From Pirellula sp. (GTDB lineage Bacteria > Planctomycetota > Planctomycetia > Pirellulales > Pirellulaceae), in the NCBI GenBank assembly GCA_025459245.1, contig JALOQZ010000002.1:1-44949 (forward strand): 44,949 nucleotides of DNA. Direction: 5' to 3'. Each line of letters opens with the position of its first letter. Positions within the stretch are counted from its first letter, which is position 1. Shown here in pieces: positions 24,778-34,380 of this stretch. The position numbers were made by a program, and so were the translations under genes. The notes beneath the pieces were generated by a model. It did no database searches. It had not been told where the DNA came from and was given only the letters and a program-made list of their open reading frames with translations.

Positions 24778-26694
24778 CTAGCGAGAAGCTAGTTGGGGTT
24801 TGAGGGGATCGGCGGGGAGACCGGGGACTCGCTGGAAAGTGGGAATCAGCTCGCCGGCGTCAAAAGAGAGTAGTCTCTTTTCACCGACGAAATAGTTGTG
24901 GTTGTCCGCCACGACGAGGTTGTAAGTAACTTCGTCCTTAGCGGAAGACAACTCTTTGATCGCCACATTCCCACTCGTCGTTCGGATCGCCATTCCCGGT
25001 TGGAGGTCCTTGGTCTTGGTCCAACCTTTTCCAGTTACCCACCAGGGGTGGCCGAGTGTACTGACGATCGATTCGCCGGATTCAAGCGTCATACTGCGTG
25101 TAGGGGCAGGTGCTCGACGGGTCGTTCGAATCACCGGTTTGAGAGAGAGTTCCCCTGTCAAAATATTCTGCGAAACAACTTGGTCCCCGATTCGAATCGA
25201 TTCGATCGACACCAGACCGGTTTCGGTTTGTATCGCCGTTCCCGCGACAAGGCACTCGCATGCGTTTTCTGGTAGCGTGAACGAAACTTGCACGGGGCGC
25301 GGAGTGTAGACTGGCGAGGAATAATCCTGACCGTATTGGTAGTTGATTTCTTTAGGGCTTAAGACTTCGATTTCTTGCTGTTTCTGCCACCAGCTCCACC
25401 AAGTCTTCGCGTTGTCATCCAGTTTCTGACCGGACGTGGCTCGCAGTACAAACGCGATCTTACTTTGCTTGTCTCGAAGCTCTGCATTGGAGTTCGCAGC
25501 GGCTGCGGTATTCGCATTCGCAGATCTCTGCGCCTCATCCAACGCGATGCTAGCCGCAACCGCATTGGTTGGGGATTGGATCGTGGCGACGTTGCGTCCG
25601 GATCGAAGACCCAGTCGGCGGTTGCTCATCGCCATTCTCGGCGTGATGTTGGGGCCACGACCGGTTGTCAATATCTTGTCGATCTGAATGACTTCATTCG
25701 TGTCTTGTAATTCCTGTCGTCCGATCGTTTGCAACACCAGCGCGCCATTAGGTCGCGTAACGATCTGATTCTGCACTTCGATGTCCGATGCCATCAAGTC
25801 GAGAAGTTCGGGTACATACCATTCGCTTTCGACGTCTTTTAATCCTTTGATCGCGGAGACAGAGACTGGGGAGTTTGGCTCACTGATTGCCAAATTGGCG
25901 AGAGCGGAACATGCCTCTTTTGTCTGGAATCGGCGGATGGCATTGACGAGGTGCACCGCGGTGTCTCCCGAGAATTGCACTGCGCCAGCATGGAGAGCGG
26001 GCACGATTCCTGGGTCCTCTACCTTTTGAAGCCACTCAATTGCCTTGATCGACTCTTTGCCACCGCGATCGAGCTGCGAGGCAACTTCATTCACACGCGG
26101 ATACCATTTCTTAAGGGATGTCAGAGTTTCGGAATTCTGTTCCAGGATGGATTGCCATTCCTCGGCGCTAACCCAGCGATTCCCAATACGGCGAAAGCCG
26201 AGCGCTTTTCGCGCTTCTGCATGGTTGGGCTCGAATGAGAGAACTCCGTACCAATGCGCCTTGGCTTGAGGCATCCAGTTTTGGGAGTTGCAGTAAACAG
26301 CCATCGAGCGATGACCTTCTAGATCAAGAGGCTGATCACCTCGTTGCTTCCTGTATTTTCGAAGACTTGATTTGAGGTCTTCCTCGGTGATCTCTTCTAC
26401 CGCTTTCCAATCTTTATCCAATTGAATGAGACCCGATTGCCACGACAAAGCCGATAAGGTCCGTTTTGATACCTCTTCGCTGTTGCTCTGAAGGGAGGTG
26501 AGCAAGGTCGAACGGTTCAGAGGGACACCTTTCGATTCATCCTGCAAAACATCTTGTAGAGATACATATCGGGATGAGGTACTCGATCCTTGATCGCGCT
26601 CGCCGCCAAAGAGAACGGGAACCATACCGCTATGGATAACCATACCGAGAGCCAATAAACGGCTCATGTGACGACCACTCGAATGCGTTCGCAT
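24778..26694 (-). CDS. Exported protein with C-terminal Hint (hedgehog/intein-type) domain lacking terminal His-Asn
   Basis: I place the start at the ATG at 26694, because AAGGAG lies six bases upstream; the product is 638 residues. It has a signal-like N-terminus ('MSRLLALGMVIHSGMVPVLF'). A helical, HEAT/TPR-like body follows ('AHWYGVLSFEPNHAEARKAL', 'ALHAGAVQFSGDTAVHLVNA'). The Hint domain is at about 481-612: start 'CLVAGTAIQTETG', 'IESIRIGDQVVS', the TxxH block 'STLGHPWWV' with 'KDLQPGM', and 'YNLVVADNHNYFVGE'. Where pretoxin Hint domains end LVHN, this one ends LLSFD, so Asn-driven C-terminal cleavage is not expected. The initial Cys and TxxH could still support N-S acyl shift and N-side cleavage. 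A 26-residue tail ('VPGLPADPL...') follows. Confidence 0.82.
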   Translation of the reverse strand: MRTHSSGRHMSRLLALGMVIHSGMVPVLFGGERDQGSSTSSRYVSLQDVLQDESKGVPLNRSTLLTSLQSNSEEVSKRTLSALSWQSGLIQLDKDWKAVEEITEEDLKSSLRKYRKQRGDQPLDLEGHRSMAVYCNSQNWMPQAKAHWYGVLSFEPNHAEARKALGFRRIGNRWVSAEEWQSILEQNSETLTSLKKWYPRVNEVASQLDRGGKESIKAIEWLQKVEDPGIVPALHAGAVQFSGDTAVHLVNAIRRFQTKEACSALANLAISEPNSPVSVSAIKGLKDVESEWYVPELLDLMASDIEVQNQIVTRPNGALVLQTIGRQELQDTNEVIQIDKILTTGRGPNITPRMAMSNRRLGLRSGRNVATIQSPTNAVAASIALDEAQRSANANTAAAANSNAELRDKQSKIAFVLRATSGQKLDDNAKTWWSWWQKQQEIEVLSPKEINYQYGQDYSSPVYTPRPVQVSFTLPENACECLVAGTAIQTETGLVSIESIRIGDQVVSQNILTGELSLKPVIRTTRRAPAPTRSMTLESGESIVSTLGHPWWVTGKGWTKTKDLQPGMAIRTTSGNVAIKELSSAKDEVTYNLVVADNHNYFVGEKRLLSFDAGELIPTFQRVPGLPADPLKPQLASR

Positions 26695-26700
26695 CGCCAA

Positions 26701-26706
26701 CTCCTT
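26701..26706 (-). promoter_or_regulatory. Shine-Dalgarno site of the Hint-domain gene
   Basis: AAGGAG on the minus strand, six bases before the ATG at 26694. It decides this start over the ORF-track start at 26952. Confidence 0.7.
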
Positions 26707-26898
26707 CGTGCCTTCGGGCAACAGAATACAAGAAGAGTTCAAGCAGTAAACAGCAGCAAGATTCGGCGTGAACTGCTTGAATAGTGAAGCACTGACTCTC
26801 TCGAGTGTATAGAATCGGGAATTGTCGCGCCAACAGCTGGCGGAATAAAATCTGTTTTTTCTGCGGTCGACCATTTTACTGGGAGCTCGACGCACGCC

Positions 26899-28326
26899 AT
26901 GAGCAAGCCAATTTTTTCGTTTGCAGGCTTTTTCGCATTTCCCTATTTCCATTCGTCTGGCTCGTTACAGTGGTACGGCCTGTCACGGCGGCATGGTGCT
27001 ATCTGCCTAGTGGGTTTCTCGATTCTATCGCCCGGAGTCGAAAACTTTGCCTGTGCACAAGATATGCCCGACCGTGCCCAAGTGGCACCTGAAAATGTTC
27101 CCGACGATGACGCCGCCGGTCTCGGCGCCGAATCGTCACCGATCAGTGCATTGGTGCAAACGACGGCGGATGTTCGAGAGCATTTACTGAAACAGGGACT
27201 GATGCAAACGCGGCTTCTACAGCTTCAGACTTCCCTGCAGCAAACAGAAGAAAGTTGGATACGCATCAAACGGGAGCAAAGCCGTCAAATGGCAATGCAA
27301 TTCGCTGCGTTGGAAGCATCCGCATTCTTGGGAAATCTCGCGACGGGCATGAATGACGAAATCAGGGCGTCGAGGAATGATCGAAACAATCGAAATTTCA
27401 ATGCCACAGAAGCACGACAGCAATTGAGAGAAATCACGCTGGCCAAAGCCCAAGCGGACTTGAACGCACTGAGCCGAAGCGAGGAAATACGGCAGCTTGA
27501 CTCGGTCTCTCTCGCAGTTGTCCAACGCCGGATGAAAACCATTCAAGAATTGATCGACCTTCATCAAAAGTGGCTTCAATGGCAGGTCGATTATGCTGGC
27601 TTTCTTTCCCGATATTGGCCTCACACAGACCCCGAACGTCGGTTTTCGGAAGAGGAAATCAGGGAACGCCTCCAAGTATTATTGCAGGCCTCTGAGACGG
27701 ACTACGCCGCAATGATAGCTTGCTCGCTTCTTCACGAACGCCTTGGCGATCTCGACGAAGCCTGGACTTGGTTGGAACGAGCGGCGCAAGGACCTGTGTT
27801 TTTTGAGTCGACCGTGCTTCACATACGACTCTTTTTGCTTTCCTCCATGAAAAAACACCGAGAAGCAAAGACCTTGATGGCGAGGATCGCCAAACTGGAA
27901 TCCCTTTCGCCATGCGATCGTTGGATCAAAGCGAGGTGGTTGGCGGGCGAAAATAATTGGGGCAGCGCGGAAACGGAGTGGAAGAAGCTTACCGCGGAGA
28001 AAGACTTTCGAATCCCCGCCCATCGCACGCTTGCCTTATTGCATTTGAGGAAAGGGGACGCAAATTCGTCGGCCCGAGAGAAAGCTTTCAAGGAGGCGAC
28101 CACCGCGCTGGATCTCACGCCGGAACCCGATTGGTTCTCGTATTTTGTGATGGCGAACGCGTGCGCGGCCATGCATCGAACCGACGATGCAATCGCCTAC
28201 TTGAAGAAAGCGGATGAACTGGTCAACGGTGAAAACAAAACGCTTTGTCAGAATCTATCCGAGGCTATCGACCAGCAAAAGTTTCTTGTATGGGACATGA
28301 CGCGACGCTGCATCCCAGCTCCCTGA
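26899..28326 (+). CDS. Exported coiled-coil / TPR-like protein, function unknown
   Basis: 475 residues, divergent from the Hint-domain gene across about 200 bp. The N-terminus has a hydrophobic export stretch ('HGAICLVGFSILSPGV'), with possible cleavage after 'ACAQ'. Residues 85-230 are charged and Gln-rich with heptad-like spacing ('LLQLQTSLQQTEESWIRIKR', 'RQQLREITLAKAQADLNALS'), probably a coiled coil. The C-terminal half has TPR-like helices ('ACSLLHERLGDLDEAWTWLE', 'ALLHLRKGDANSSAREKAFK', 'MANACAAMHRTDDAIAYLKK'). No enzyme motif is visible. Such architecture suggests a scaffold or binding protein in the periplasm. The shared divergent promoter region hints at joint control with the Hint-ECF-kinase genes; this is inference only. 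Confidence 0.75.
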   Translation: MSKPIFSFAGFFAFPYFHSSGSLQWYGLSRRHGAICLVGFSILSPGVENFACAQDMPDRAQVAPENVPDDDAAGLGAESSPISALVQTTADVREHLLKQGLMQTRLLQLQTSLQQTEESWIRIKREQSRQMAMQFAALEASAFLGNLATGMNDEIRASRNDRNNRNFNATEARQQLREITLAKAQADLNALSRSEEIRQLDSVSLAVVQRRMKTIQELIDLHQKWLQWQVDYAGFLSRYWPHTDPERRFSEEEIRERLQVLLQASETDYAAMIACSLLHERLGDLDEAWTWLERAAQGPVFFESTVLHIRLFLLSSMKKHREAKTLMARIAKLESLSPCDRWIKARWLAGENNWGSAETEWKKLTAEKDFRIPAHRTLALLHLRKGDANSSAREKAFKEATTALDLTPEPDWFSYFVMANACAAMHRTDDAIAYLKKADELVNGENKTLCQNLSEAIDQQKFLVWDMTRRCIPAP

Positions 28327-28429
28327 CTTTGGATCCGAGCCAGGGAGCAAACCAGTTTATGCCAAGCGATTATTGCAACTGGAATTCATCGTTGCGCCAG
28401 TATGGATACGCAAGCATTCGATACGCAAG

Positions 28430-30067
28430 CTACTTCAAATCCCGTATCGCGAAGGCTTCGAGCTGGACGAATTTTCCTTCTGCCATGCTAGCGCCACCGA
28501 TCGATACCAGGATGTTGTCGTCGACTGGTAAGAAGCGATGGAAAAAGCGAGGGGAAATGGAGCGGCCGATGAGGCTCCATTTCTTATTGGGCTCGTCCCA
28601 CTGCAGCATGTCGCCTTCATGCGTACTGACAATCAGGTGGCCGCCGAGGCTCCATCCGGCAGCGCCAAAGCCTGCCATCGATTGATCACCTAGAAGCGGC
28701 GTTGACTCTGTCCAAGATTGCGTTAAGGGATCGTAAATTGTTACCGCCTTGGTCGGGCTATTCTTATCCATGCCACCGATCACAAAGAGCTTGCCATTAT
28801 GTTCGACGGTTGCAACGGCGCGACGAACGAAGGGTGGATTGGGAATGGGCATCCATCTCGGGGTTGGGTGCGCCAAGTTCATCGCCCAAGCGGTTTCGTG
28901 CCACTTGGTTTCTCCCTTGCCTGCCATTGCCCAACCGCCGACGACGTACACATAGTCGCCGATGATCGCAGCGTCATGGCTAGAGCGAGGTTCAGGAAGA
29001 CTGGGGAGCTCCGACCAAGTTTTCGTTTTGCGATCAAATGCCTTCACCGAAGCTTGCGAATGGAGATCTTGTGGTTCCCCTGCTTTGTTCTTAGCGGAAA
29101 AGCCACCAATCAATATCAGCTTCGAGCCGTGAGCGACCATCCCGAGACCTTGAAGCCGATCTCCAGTTGCAATTTCTTTCCACTCGGGTTTTTCTGCTTG
29201 GAGGTCCAGTTCAAGCAGCTTATTCGATTGACCTTCTTCGAAGTAAGAATGGGAGTCGCCGGTGTTGCCTCCATACACATAGAGAAAGTTTTCCTGTCGA
29301 ACTGCACCAAAACTGGTGGTTGCAAAGGGAAGAGCCGGCAGCCGCCCGGAAATATGGCTGGTCGACACTTCGGGGGCTAAAAACGTAGCCGTGAAATAGG
29401 TCGACTCGGTTTCGTAGTTCGTGTCGTTGAATTTGCCTGGTTTGGGTTCCGAGGTTCCAAACACCAATCCCATGATTCCTTGACGAAGCGATTTGTCGTT
29501 GAAGGAGACTTTGCCGACCTCGTTGGTTTCCTCACTTGCAAGCTCTTCACCGGTGCTGCTATAGAGCGTTACCTTTGTCTTGCCAAATGGCTTTCCAGCA
29601 TTCCACGCATAGACATCGATGCCTGACTCCGTATCGATGATCTCGGCGAAAAGCTTTGGCAGTTTGCTCGGATCGGCGATAGGCTGCCTCGCAACATAGG
29701 GGGCGTGGCTTTGGTGCATCGAAATGTATTGAAGCCGTGTCCCTTTGTAGATTCCGTACGTGGCTTCTGCGACGAAGAGGCCATCGCGAGCGACGGGCTT
29801 ATCTGTCGCGCAACCTACCAAGTTCTCGGTTTCAACTTTGTTCAAGGCGAGTTCGCTCGCTTTGCCATCCAAGCTTAGTTCGACGAATTTCCCCTCTGCT
29901 AACGAGTCGGGCATTTTGTAGGTTTGGTCCGCGATGCCCTCGCCGAAGTAATAGATCAACTTACCTTGGTCCCCGCGGACGAGCCACGGAAAGTGCGCTT
30001 GAGCAAGACTGGGGATCGATCCGATGAAGAGTGCGAGCGTTGCCGCCCAAGAGAATGTTCGTTTCAT
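28430..30067 (-). CDS. Exported DUF4198-like domain fused to a Kelch beta-propeller
   Basis: 545 residues. The signal peptide 'TLALFIGSIPSLAQA' ends so that the mature protein would begin 'HFPWLV', as in DUF4198/NikM-like proteins, where the first His can bind metal. A beta-rich domain follows to about residue 240 ('GKTKVTLYSSTGEELA' resembles a carboxypeptidase-regulatory-like strand pattern). From about residue 245 come Kelch repeats with the GG-Y/W pattern: 'FLYVYGGNTG', 'KLILIGGFSA', 'YVYVVGGWAM', 'KLFVIGGMDK'. It probably acts outside the inner membrane as a binding module, perhaps for metal or carbohydrate. It converges with the TPR-like gene and is divergent from the glycerol operon. 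Confidence 0.85.
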   Translation of the reverse strand: MKRTFSWAATLALFIGSIPSLAQAHFPWLVRGDQGKLIYYFGEGIADQTYKMPDSLAEGKFVELSLDGKASELALNKVETENLVGCATDKPVARDGLFVAEATYGIYKGTRLQYISMHQSHAPYVARQPIADPSKLPKLFAEIIDTESGIDVYAWNAGKPFGKTKVTLYSSTGEELASEETNEVGKVSFNDKSLRQGIMGLVFGTSEPKPGKFNDTNYETESTYFTATFLAPEVSTSHISGRLPALPFATTSFGAVRQENFLYVYGGNTGDSHSYFEEGQSNKLLELDLQAEKPEWKEIATGDRLQGLGMVAHGSKLILIGGFSAKNKAGEPQDLHSQASVKAFDRKTKTWSELPSLPEPRSSHDAAIIGDYVYVVGGWAMAGKGETKWHETAWAMNLAHPTPRWMPIPNPPFVRRAVATVEHNGKLFVIGGMDKNSPTKAVTIYDPLTQSWTESTPLLGDQSMAGFGAAGWSLGGHLIVSTHEGDMLQWDEPNKKWSLIGRSISPRFFHRFLPVDDNILVSIGGASMAEGKFVQLEAFAIRDLK

Positions 30068-30507
30068 AGCTTGAATTGGTTTCGCTAGAGAAAGAAAGGA
30101 CTCAAACAGTTTAGGGGATCCGGCTCTCTCGGGGGAGCAATAAAATTGTTGCCGTGCAGAACCTACGAGAGAGGCGGAAGCTGTGGCAGTGGGGAGGATT
30201 CACTGTTGGGAGCTTCCCTAGCTGGCTGCAGGCAAAAGAGTTGCCGATGGCTTGCGGGGTACTGCTGAACCGATCGCATTGAAGCCTTTTATGCACGGAA
30301 AGTCAATCCCCGCTATTCCCCTATCCTCCCCCCTGCCCTTCTGCGGCGCTCCTCCCCTGCCCTCTCTCACTCGCAACTTGGAATGGGTTATGATCTTAAC
30401 GAGGCAGGTTCTGAGGGACTCGGTCGATTCACCGAAGGCTACCCCCCCTGCCCTGCACCGCACTGCCCTACCCTTTCCTCCTCTCCCCCGATGTCGGATT
30501 GCATAGC
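30068..30507. other. 440-bp divergent gap between the Kelch gene and glpK
   Basis: No gene is supported. The right half holds four minus-strand KOPS-like motifs (30331-30473) within C-rich tracts. Promoters for both flanking genes must lie here, but I cannot point to clear -35/-10 pairs or to a GlpR operator. Confidence 0.6.
30331..30473 (-). repeat. Four KOPS-like motifs, minus strand
   Basis: CCCTGCCC at 30331, 30355 and 30446, and CCCTACCC at 30466. They are separated, unlike the overlapping groups elsewhere, and lie in the glpK upstream region. Confidence 0.65.
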
Positions 30508-32004
30508 ATGAAGTGGATATTGGCTCTCGATCAAGGTACGACGAGTTCTCGAGCGATTCTGTTCAATGTTCGCGGTGAAGTCGGCGGCGTGGCTCAAAAA
30601 GAATTTACTCAGCACTACCCACAATCGGGTTGGGTCGAGCATGATCCGACCGAGATCTGGAGTTCGCAGATCGAAGTGGCTCGGCGGGTGCTGAGCGAGA
30701 ATCAAATTGCGGCAAAAGATGTGGCTGCCATTGGGATCACCAACCAGCGCGAGACAGCCGTTGTGTGGGATCGAAAAACTGGCAAGCCGATTTATCCAGC
30801 TATTGTTTGGCAAGATCGTAGAACCGCGGGGATCTGCGATCGATTGCGGGCGGACGGGCATTCCGAGCGAATACAGCAAAAGTCAGGACTTGTGATCGAT
30901 GCCTACTTTTCTGGCACCAAGTTCCAATGGATTCTCGACCATGTCGATGGAGCTCGTGCGAAGGCCGAGGCCGGCGAGTTGGCATGTGGAACCATCGATA
31001 CTTGGTTGGTTTGGAATCTTACCAATGGAAAAGCACACTGCACCGATCCTAGCAATGCCTCCCGGACCATGCTCTTTGATTTGCACAGCCAAGATTGGGA
31101 CGACGAGCTCTTGAGTTTGCTAAGAGTTCCAAAAGCGATGCTTCCTGCGATTGTTCCGAGCAGCGGAGCAATCGCGGAGACAGCGGAGGGTATCTTCGAT
31201 GCTGCTATTCCTATTGCAGGTATTGCTGGGGACCAACAAGCTGCTTTGTTCGGGCAGAATTGCCACAAGCACGGCATGGTGAAGAACACCTACGGCACAG
31301 GGTGTTTTATGTTGATGCAAGTGGGAGAAGAAGTGAAGAACTCCAAGCATCAGCTGCTTTCGACTGTCGCTTGGCGAGCAGGTCAGAACAAGCCGATGCA
31401 CTATGCGTTGGAGGGGAGTGTTTTCATCGCAGGAGCTGCGGTGCAGTGGCTGCGAGATGGCTTGGGGCTGATCGAGTCTTCCTCGCAAGTAGAAGAATTG
31501 GCGGCGAGCGTTCCTGATACAGGAGGCGTTTATTTTGTTCCGGCATTGGCTGGATTGGGAGCTCCACACTGGGATTCCTACGCTCGAGGAACCATATGCG
31601 GTTTGACCCGAGGAACCACAAAGGCTCACTTGGCTCGCGCTGCATTAGAGGGGATTGCTTTTCAGGTAGCAGATGTGTTGGACGCAATGCGCCAAGACTC
31701 GGGGCTGCCGATCGAAGAATTGCGATGTGATGGCGGCGCCTCCGTCAATGGGCTTCTAATGCAGTTTCAAGCGGACATGCTGCAGTGCCCTGTGGTTCGC
31801 CCCAGAATTGTCGAGACAACGGCGCTTGGAGCGGCGTTTCTCGCTGGGCTGGGGGTCGGCTACTGGAAAGATATCGATGCCCTCGAAGCGACTTGGAAAT
31901 CGGAACAAGTCTTTGAGCCGAAGATGCCAATCGCTGAGGTAAAACGATTACGTGAACAGTGGGCTGAGGCCGTGCAGCGATCTATGGGTTGGGTGAAACC
32001 ATGA
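30508..32004 (+). CDS. glpK: Glycerol kinase
   Basis: 498 residues from the ATG at 30508; the track starts three codons earlier at a TTG. It phosphorylates glycerol to sn-glycerol 3-phosphate with ATP. FGGY-family marks are '[15 protein letters not shown]', '[14 protein letters not shown]', '[20 protein letters not shown]', '[16 protein letters not shown]', '[12 protein letters not shown]', '[10 protein letters not shown]', '[10 protein letters not shown]' and '[14 protein letters not shown]'. It is first in an operon with glpD, whose ATG overlaps the glpK stop as ATGA, and with glpF and a propeller gene. The upstream region is C-rich with KOPS-like motifs. Confidence 0.97.
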   Translation: MKWILALDQGTTSSRAILFNVRGEVGGVAQKEFTQHYPQSGWVEHDPTEIWSSQIEVARRVLSENQIAAKDVAAIGITNQRETAVVWDRKTGKPIYPAIVWQDRRTAGICDRLRADGHSERIQQKSGLVIDAYFSGTKFQWILDHVDGARAKAEAGELACGTIDTWLVWNLTNGKAHCTDPSNASRTMLFDLHSQDWDDELLSLLRVPKAMLPAIVPSSGAIAETAEGIFDAAIPIAGIAGDQQAALFGQNCHKHGMVKNTYGTGCFMLMQVGEEVKNSKHQLLSTVAWRAGQNKPMHYALEGSVFIAGAAVQWLRDGLGLIESSSQVEELAASVPDTGGVYFVPALAGLGAPHWDSYARGTICGLTRGTTKAHLARAALEGIAFQVADVLDAMRQDSGLPIEELRCDGGASVNGLLMQFQADMLQCPVVRPRIVETTALGAAFLAGLGVGYWKDIDALEATWKSEQVFEPKMPIAEVKRLREQWAEAVQRSMGWVKP

Positions 32005-33563
32005 TAATGGGTGAGCCCGCTATCCCGAACCGCGAGTCGCAGTGGGCTCGCGTAGGGGAATCCGAGAAGGTCTGGGATGTTATTGTTATCGGAGGTGGAG
32101 CCACTGGGGCAGGGATTGCCTTGGACGCCGCGATGCGAGGTTACTCGGTGCTTTTGCTGGAAGCATATGACTTCGGCAAGGGAACCTCGAGTCGATCGAC
32201 CAAATTGGTGCATGGTGGGGTTCGGTATCTTGAACAGCTCCAATTTCAAATGGTTCGCGAGTCCTTGCGCGAACGAGGTCGGTTGCTTGTGAACGCTTCG
32301 AATACCGTTCATGAATTGGAGTTCATCATCCCGTGCCAGAGCTATTGGCAGCGATTCTTTTATGGCATCGGACTAAAACTTTACGATTTTTTAGCGATCG
32401 GGTCGAAGGCAAAACGGTCTGGGCAAGTAAGCAAAGGGGAGTTGTATCGGCGGTTGCCAGGTTTGGTGCAAGGCAAATTTGTTGGCGGGGTTTCTTATAG
32501 CGATGGCCAGTTTGATGACACCCGGCTATTGATCGATACAATCCTTGCGGCCGTGGATGCGGAGGCGTGCTGTTTAAACTACGCGAGAGTTGTCTCTCTG
32601 CAAAAGAATGCCGAGGGAAAAGTCTCTGGAGTTGTCGTGCGGGACGAAGAGACAGGGAGCAGTTACAACGTTCGCGGGCGAGTTGTGATCAATGCCACCG
32701 GACCATTCTGTGATGCTGTGCGGCAGATGGATCGACCGAATGCAAATCCATTGGTCGCTGCCAGCCAAGGGGTGCATTTGGTTTTGCCGAGATCGTTTTT
32801 TGGCGAATCCAGTGCGATGATTGTGCCGAAAACATCCGACGGTCGCGTTCTCTTTATGATTCCGTGGCTGGGTCACCTTTTGGTTGGCACCACCGATACA
32901 GCGATTCCTCGAGCAACGGAGGAGCCTGTGCCCTTTCCGGAAGAGATTCGCTTCCTTCTGGATACGATCGAGGAGTATTGTGGGCGGCGTCCGAAGCCGG
33001 AAGAGTGTCTAAGCGTATTCACCGGAATACGCCCTTTGGTGAAAGGGGATCCCAATCAAGCCACCAAGAAGCTGTCCCGCGATCACACGATCGAAGTAAG
33101 CGATACCGGATTGCTCACAATCACCGGTGGAAAGTGGACGACCTACAGGCATATGGCAGAGGATTGCGTGGATCGAATTATTCACGAGTATGGTTTGGAA
33201 AAGAAGGAATGCCATACATACGACCATCCGCTTAACCGAAAACGAGTTGTCGTCGAAATGGATCCGCAGCAGCCACTACCTCCATGGCCTCTGAGCGATA
33301 GCTCCTCTCTCGCATCGATCGTTAGCGCCAGCGATCTTTTGCGAGCCGTTCGTTTTGAGATGGCGAGAACCGTCGAAGATTTGTTGGCGCGACGTACGCG
33401 AGCGTTATTCTTGAATGCGAAGGAGGCTGTCGCGTTAGCTCCGTTTGCTGCCAAGCTTCTTGCATTGGAGCTTGGAAAGGATGGCGAATGGGAACGTCAA
33501 CAGATCGAACAATTTCTCCTTGTTGCCAATAACTATATTCCGCAGCGATTCATGCCTGAGTAG
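32001..33563 (+). CDS. glpD: FAD-dependent glycerol-3-phosphate dehydrogenase
   Basis: 520 residues from the ATG at 32001, which shares ATGA with the glpK stop and so suggests translational coupling. It oxidises sn-glycerol 3-phosphate to dihydroxyacetone phosphate and reduces quinone at the membrane. The FAD dinucleotide fold is '[20 protein letters not shown]'. Family motifs are '[19 protein letters not shown]', '[16 protein letters not shown]', '[19 protein letters not shown]', '[12 protein letters not shown]', '[14 protein letters not shown]', 'VFTGIRPLV' and '[18 protein letters not shown]'. Length matches aerobic GlpD. Confidence 0.96.
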   Translation: MIMGEPAIPNRESQWARVGESEKVWDVIVIGGGATGAGIALDAAMRGYSVLLLEAYDFGKGTSSRSTKLVHGGVRYLEQLQFQMVRESLRERGRLLVNASNTVHELEFIIPCQSYWQRFFYGIGLKLYDFLAIGSKAKRSGQVSKGELYRRLPGLVQGKFVGGVSYSDGQFDDTRLLIDTILAAVDAEACCLNYARVVSLQKNAEGKVSGVVVRDEETGSSYNVRGRVVINATGPFCDAVRQMDRPNANPLVAASQGVHLVLPRSFFGESSAMIVPKTSDGRVLFMIPWLGHLLVGTTDTAIPRATEEPVPFPEEIRFLLDTIEEYCGRRPKPEECLSVFTGIRPLVKGDPNQATKKLSRDHTIEVSDTGLLTITGGKWTTYRHMAEDCVDRIIHEYGLEKKECHTYDHPLNRKRVVVEMDPQQPLPPWPLSDSSSLASIVSASDLLRAVRFEMARTVEDLLARRTRALFLNAKEAVALAPFAAKLLALELGKDGEWERQQIEQFLLVANNYIPQRFMPE

Positions 33564-33597
33564 GTCCCTCTCCCCCTATTTGACTTTGAGAACTCTT

Positions 33598-34362
33598 ATG
33601 AACAGTTATGTGGCCGAATTCATCGGCACAATGATCTTGATCCTTTTAGGAAACGGTGTTGTCTGCAATGTGGTGCTGTCCGGCACCAAGGGAAAAGGAG
33701 CCGGGTGGATTGTGATTGCGGTGGGATGGGGGATCGCGGTTTTTTGTGGAGCGACGGTGTCGAAGGAAGGAAGCGGCGCGCATTTGAATCCGGCGTTGAC
33801 CCTTGGGTTGGTTGCTGCAGGAAAATTCTCCGCATCGTTGGCCATCGGTTATGTCTTAGCGCAAATCGCGGGAGCGATGGCGGGTGCAGCCTTGGTGTAT
33901 GGGTTTTATCGATCCCACTTCCAAGCGGAATCATCGGGCGATAGCAAGCTTGCTTGCTTCGCCACCTCCCCTGCCCTGCCCGGTCAAGTACAGGCTTTCG
34001 TTTGTGAAACGATAGCAACGTTTGCCTTGGTATTCACGATCCTGATGTTTCAGTCTGGATCTTTGATTCCAGCATCGGCTGCAAACGAGTCGGTCGGCAA
34101 AGCTGCCCCAGAAACACTCGTCGGTCTCGGTACTGTTGATTTGCTCCCTGTCACATTGCTTGTTATCGGGATCGGCCTCTCGTTAGGGGGGACCACGGGG
34201 TACGCCATCAATCCGGCGCGAGATTTTGGCCCTCGATTGGTACACGCTATTCTCCCAATTCCTGGAAAGAGAGATAGCGATTGGTCCTACGCTTGGGTAC
34301 CCATCCTCGGCCCTATCGCGGGTGGGCTGCTCGCGGCACTTCTTTATCTTGCCATCCAATAA
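33598..34362 (+). CDS. glpF: Glycerol facilitator (aquaglyceroporin)
   Basis: The ORF track starts at 33445, inside glpD; the true start is the ATG at 33598 ('MNSYVAEFIGTMILILLGNG'), giving 254 residues and a 34-bp gap after glpD. The two pore signatures are 'AHLNPALTLG' and 'YAINPARDFGPR'; Asp after NPAR marks glycerol facilitators rather than strict water channels. Six membrane helices are visible. It lets glycerol diffuse into the cell for GlpK. A loop near residues 120-130 contains 'SPALPGQ', encoded by two overlapping KOPS-like motifs, at a point where a variable linker would be tolerated. Confidence 0.95.
   Translation: MNSYVAEFIGTMILILLGNGVVCNVVLSGTKGKGAGWIVIAVGWGIAVFCGATVSKEGSGAHLNPALTLGLVAAGKFSASLAIGYVLAQIAGAMAGAALVYGFYRSHFQAESSGDSKLACFATSPALPGQVQAFVCETIATFALVFTILMFQSGSLIPASAANESVGKAAPETLVGLGTVDLLPVTLLVIGIGLSLGGTTGYAINPARDFGPRLVHAILPIPGKRDSDWSYAWVPILGPIAGGLLAALLYLAIQ
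33969..33981 (-). repeat. Two overlapping KOPS-like motifs inside glpF, minus strand
   Basis: CCCTGCCC at 33969 and 33974, with the 5-bp step seen in other clusters. Confidence 0.6.
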
Positions 34363-34368
34363 AAGGTC

Positions 34369-34375
34369 GGAGGAG
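34369..34375 (+). promoter_or_regulatory. Strong Shine-Dalgarno site before the propeller gene
   Basis: GGAGGAG lies five bases before the ATG at 34381. Strong sites like this are uncommon among the genes of this window. Confidence 0.7.
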
Positions 34376-34380
34376 CGGAA

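Noticed and set aside
621-33981. G-quadruplex or transcription-linked function as the main explanation of the G-rich motif
   Set aside because: Motif orientation is mixed relative to gene direction but uniform relative to position, with one switch. That fits a replication/segregation signal better; quadruplex formation may be secondary.
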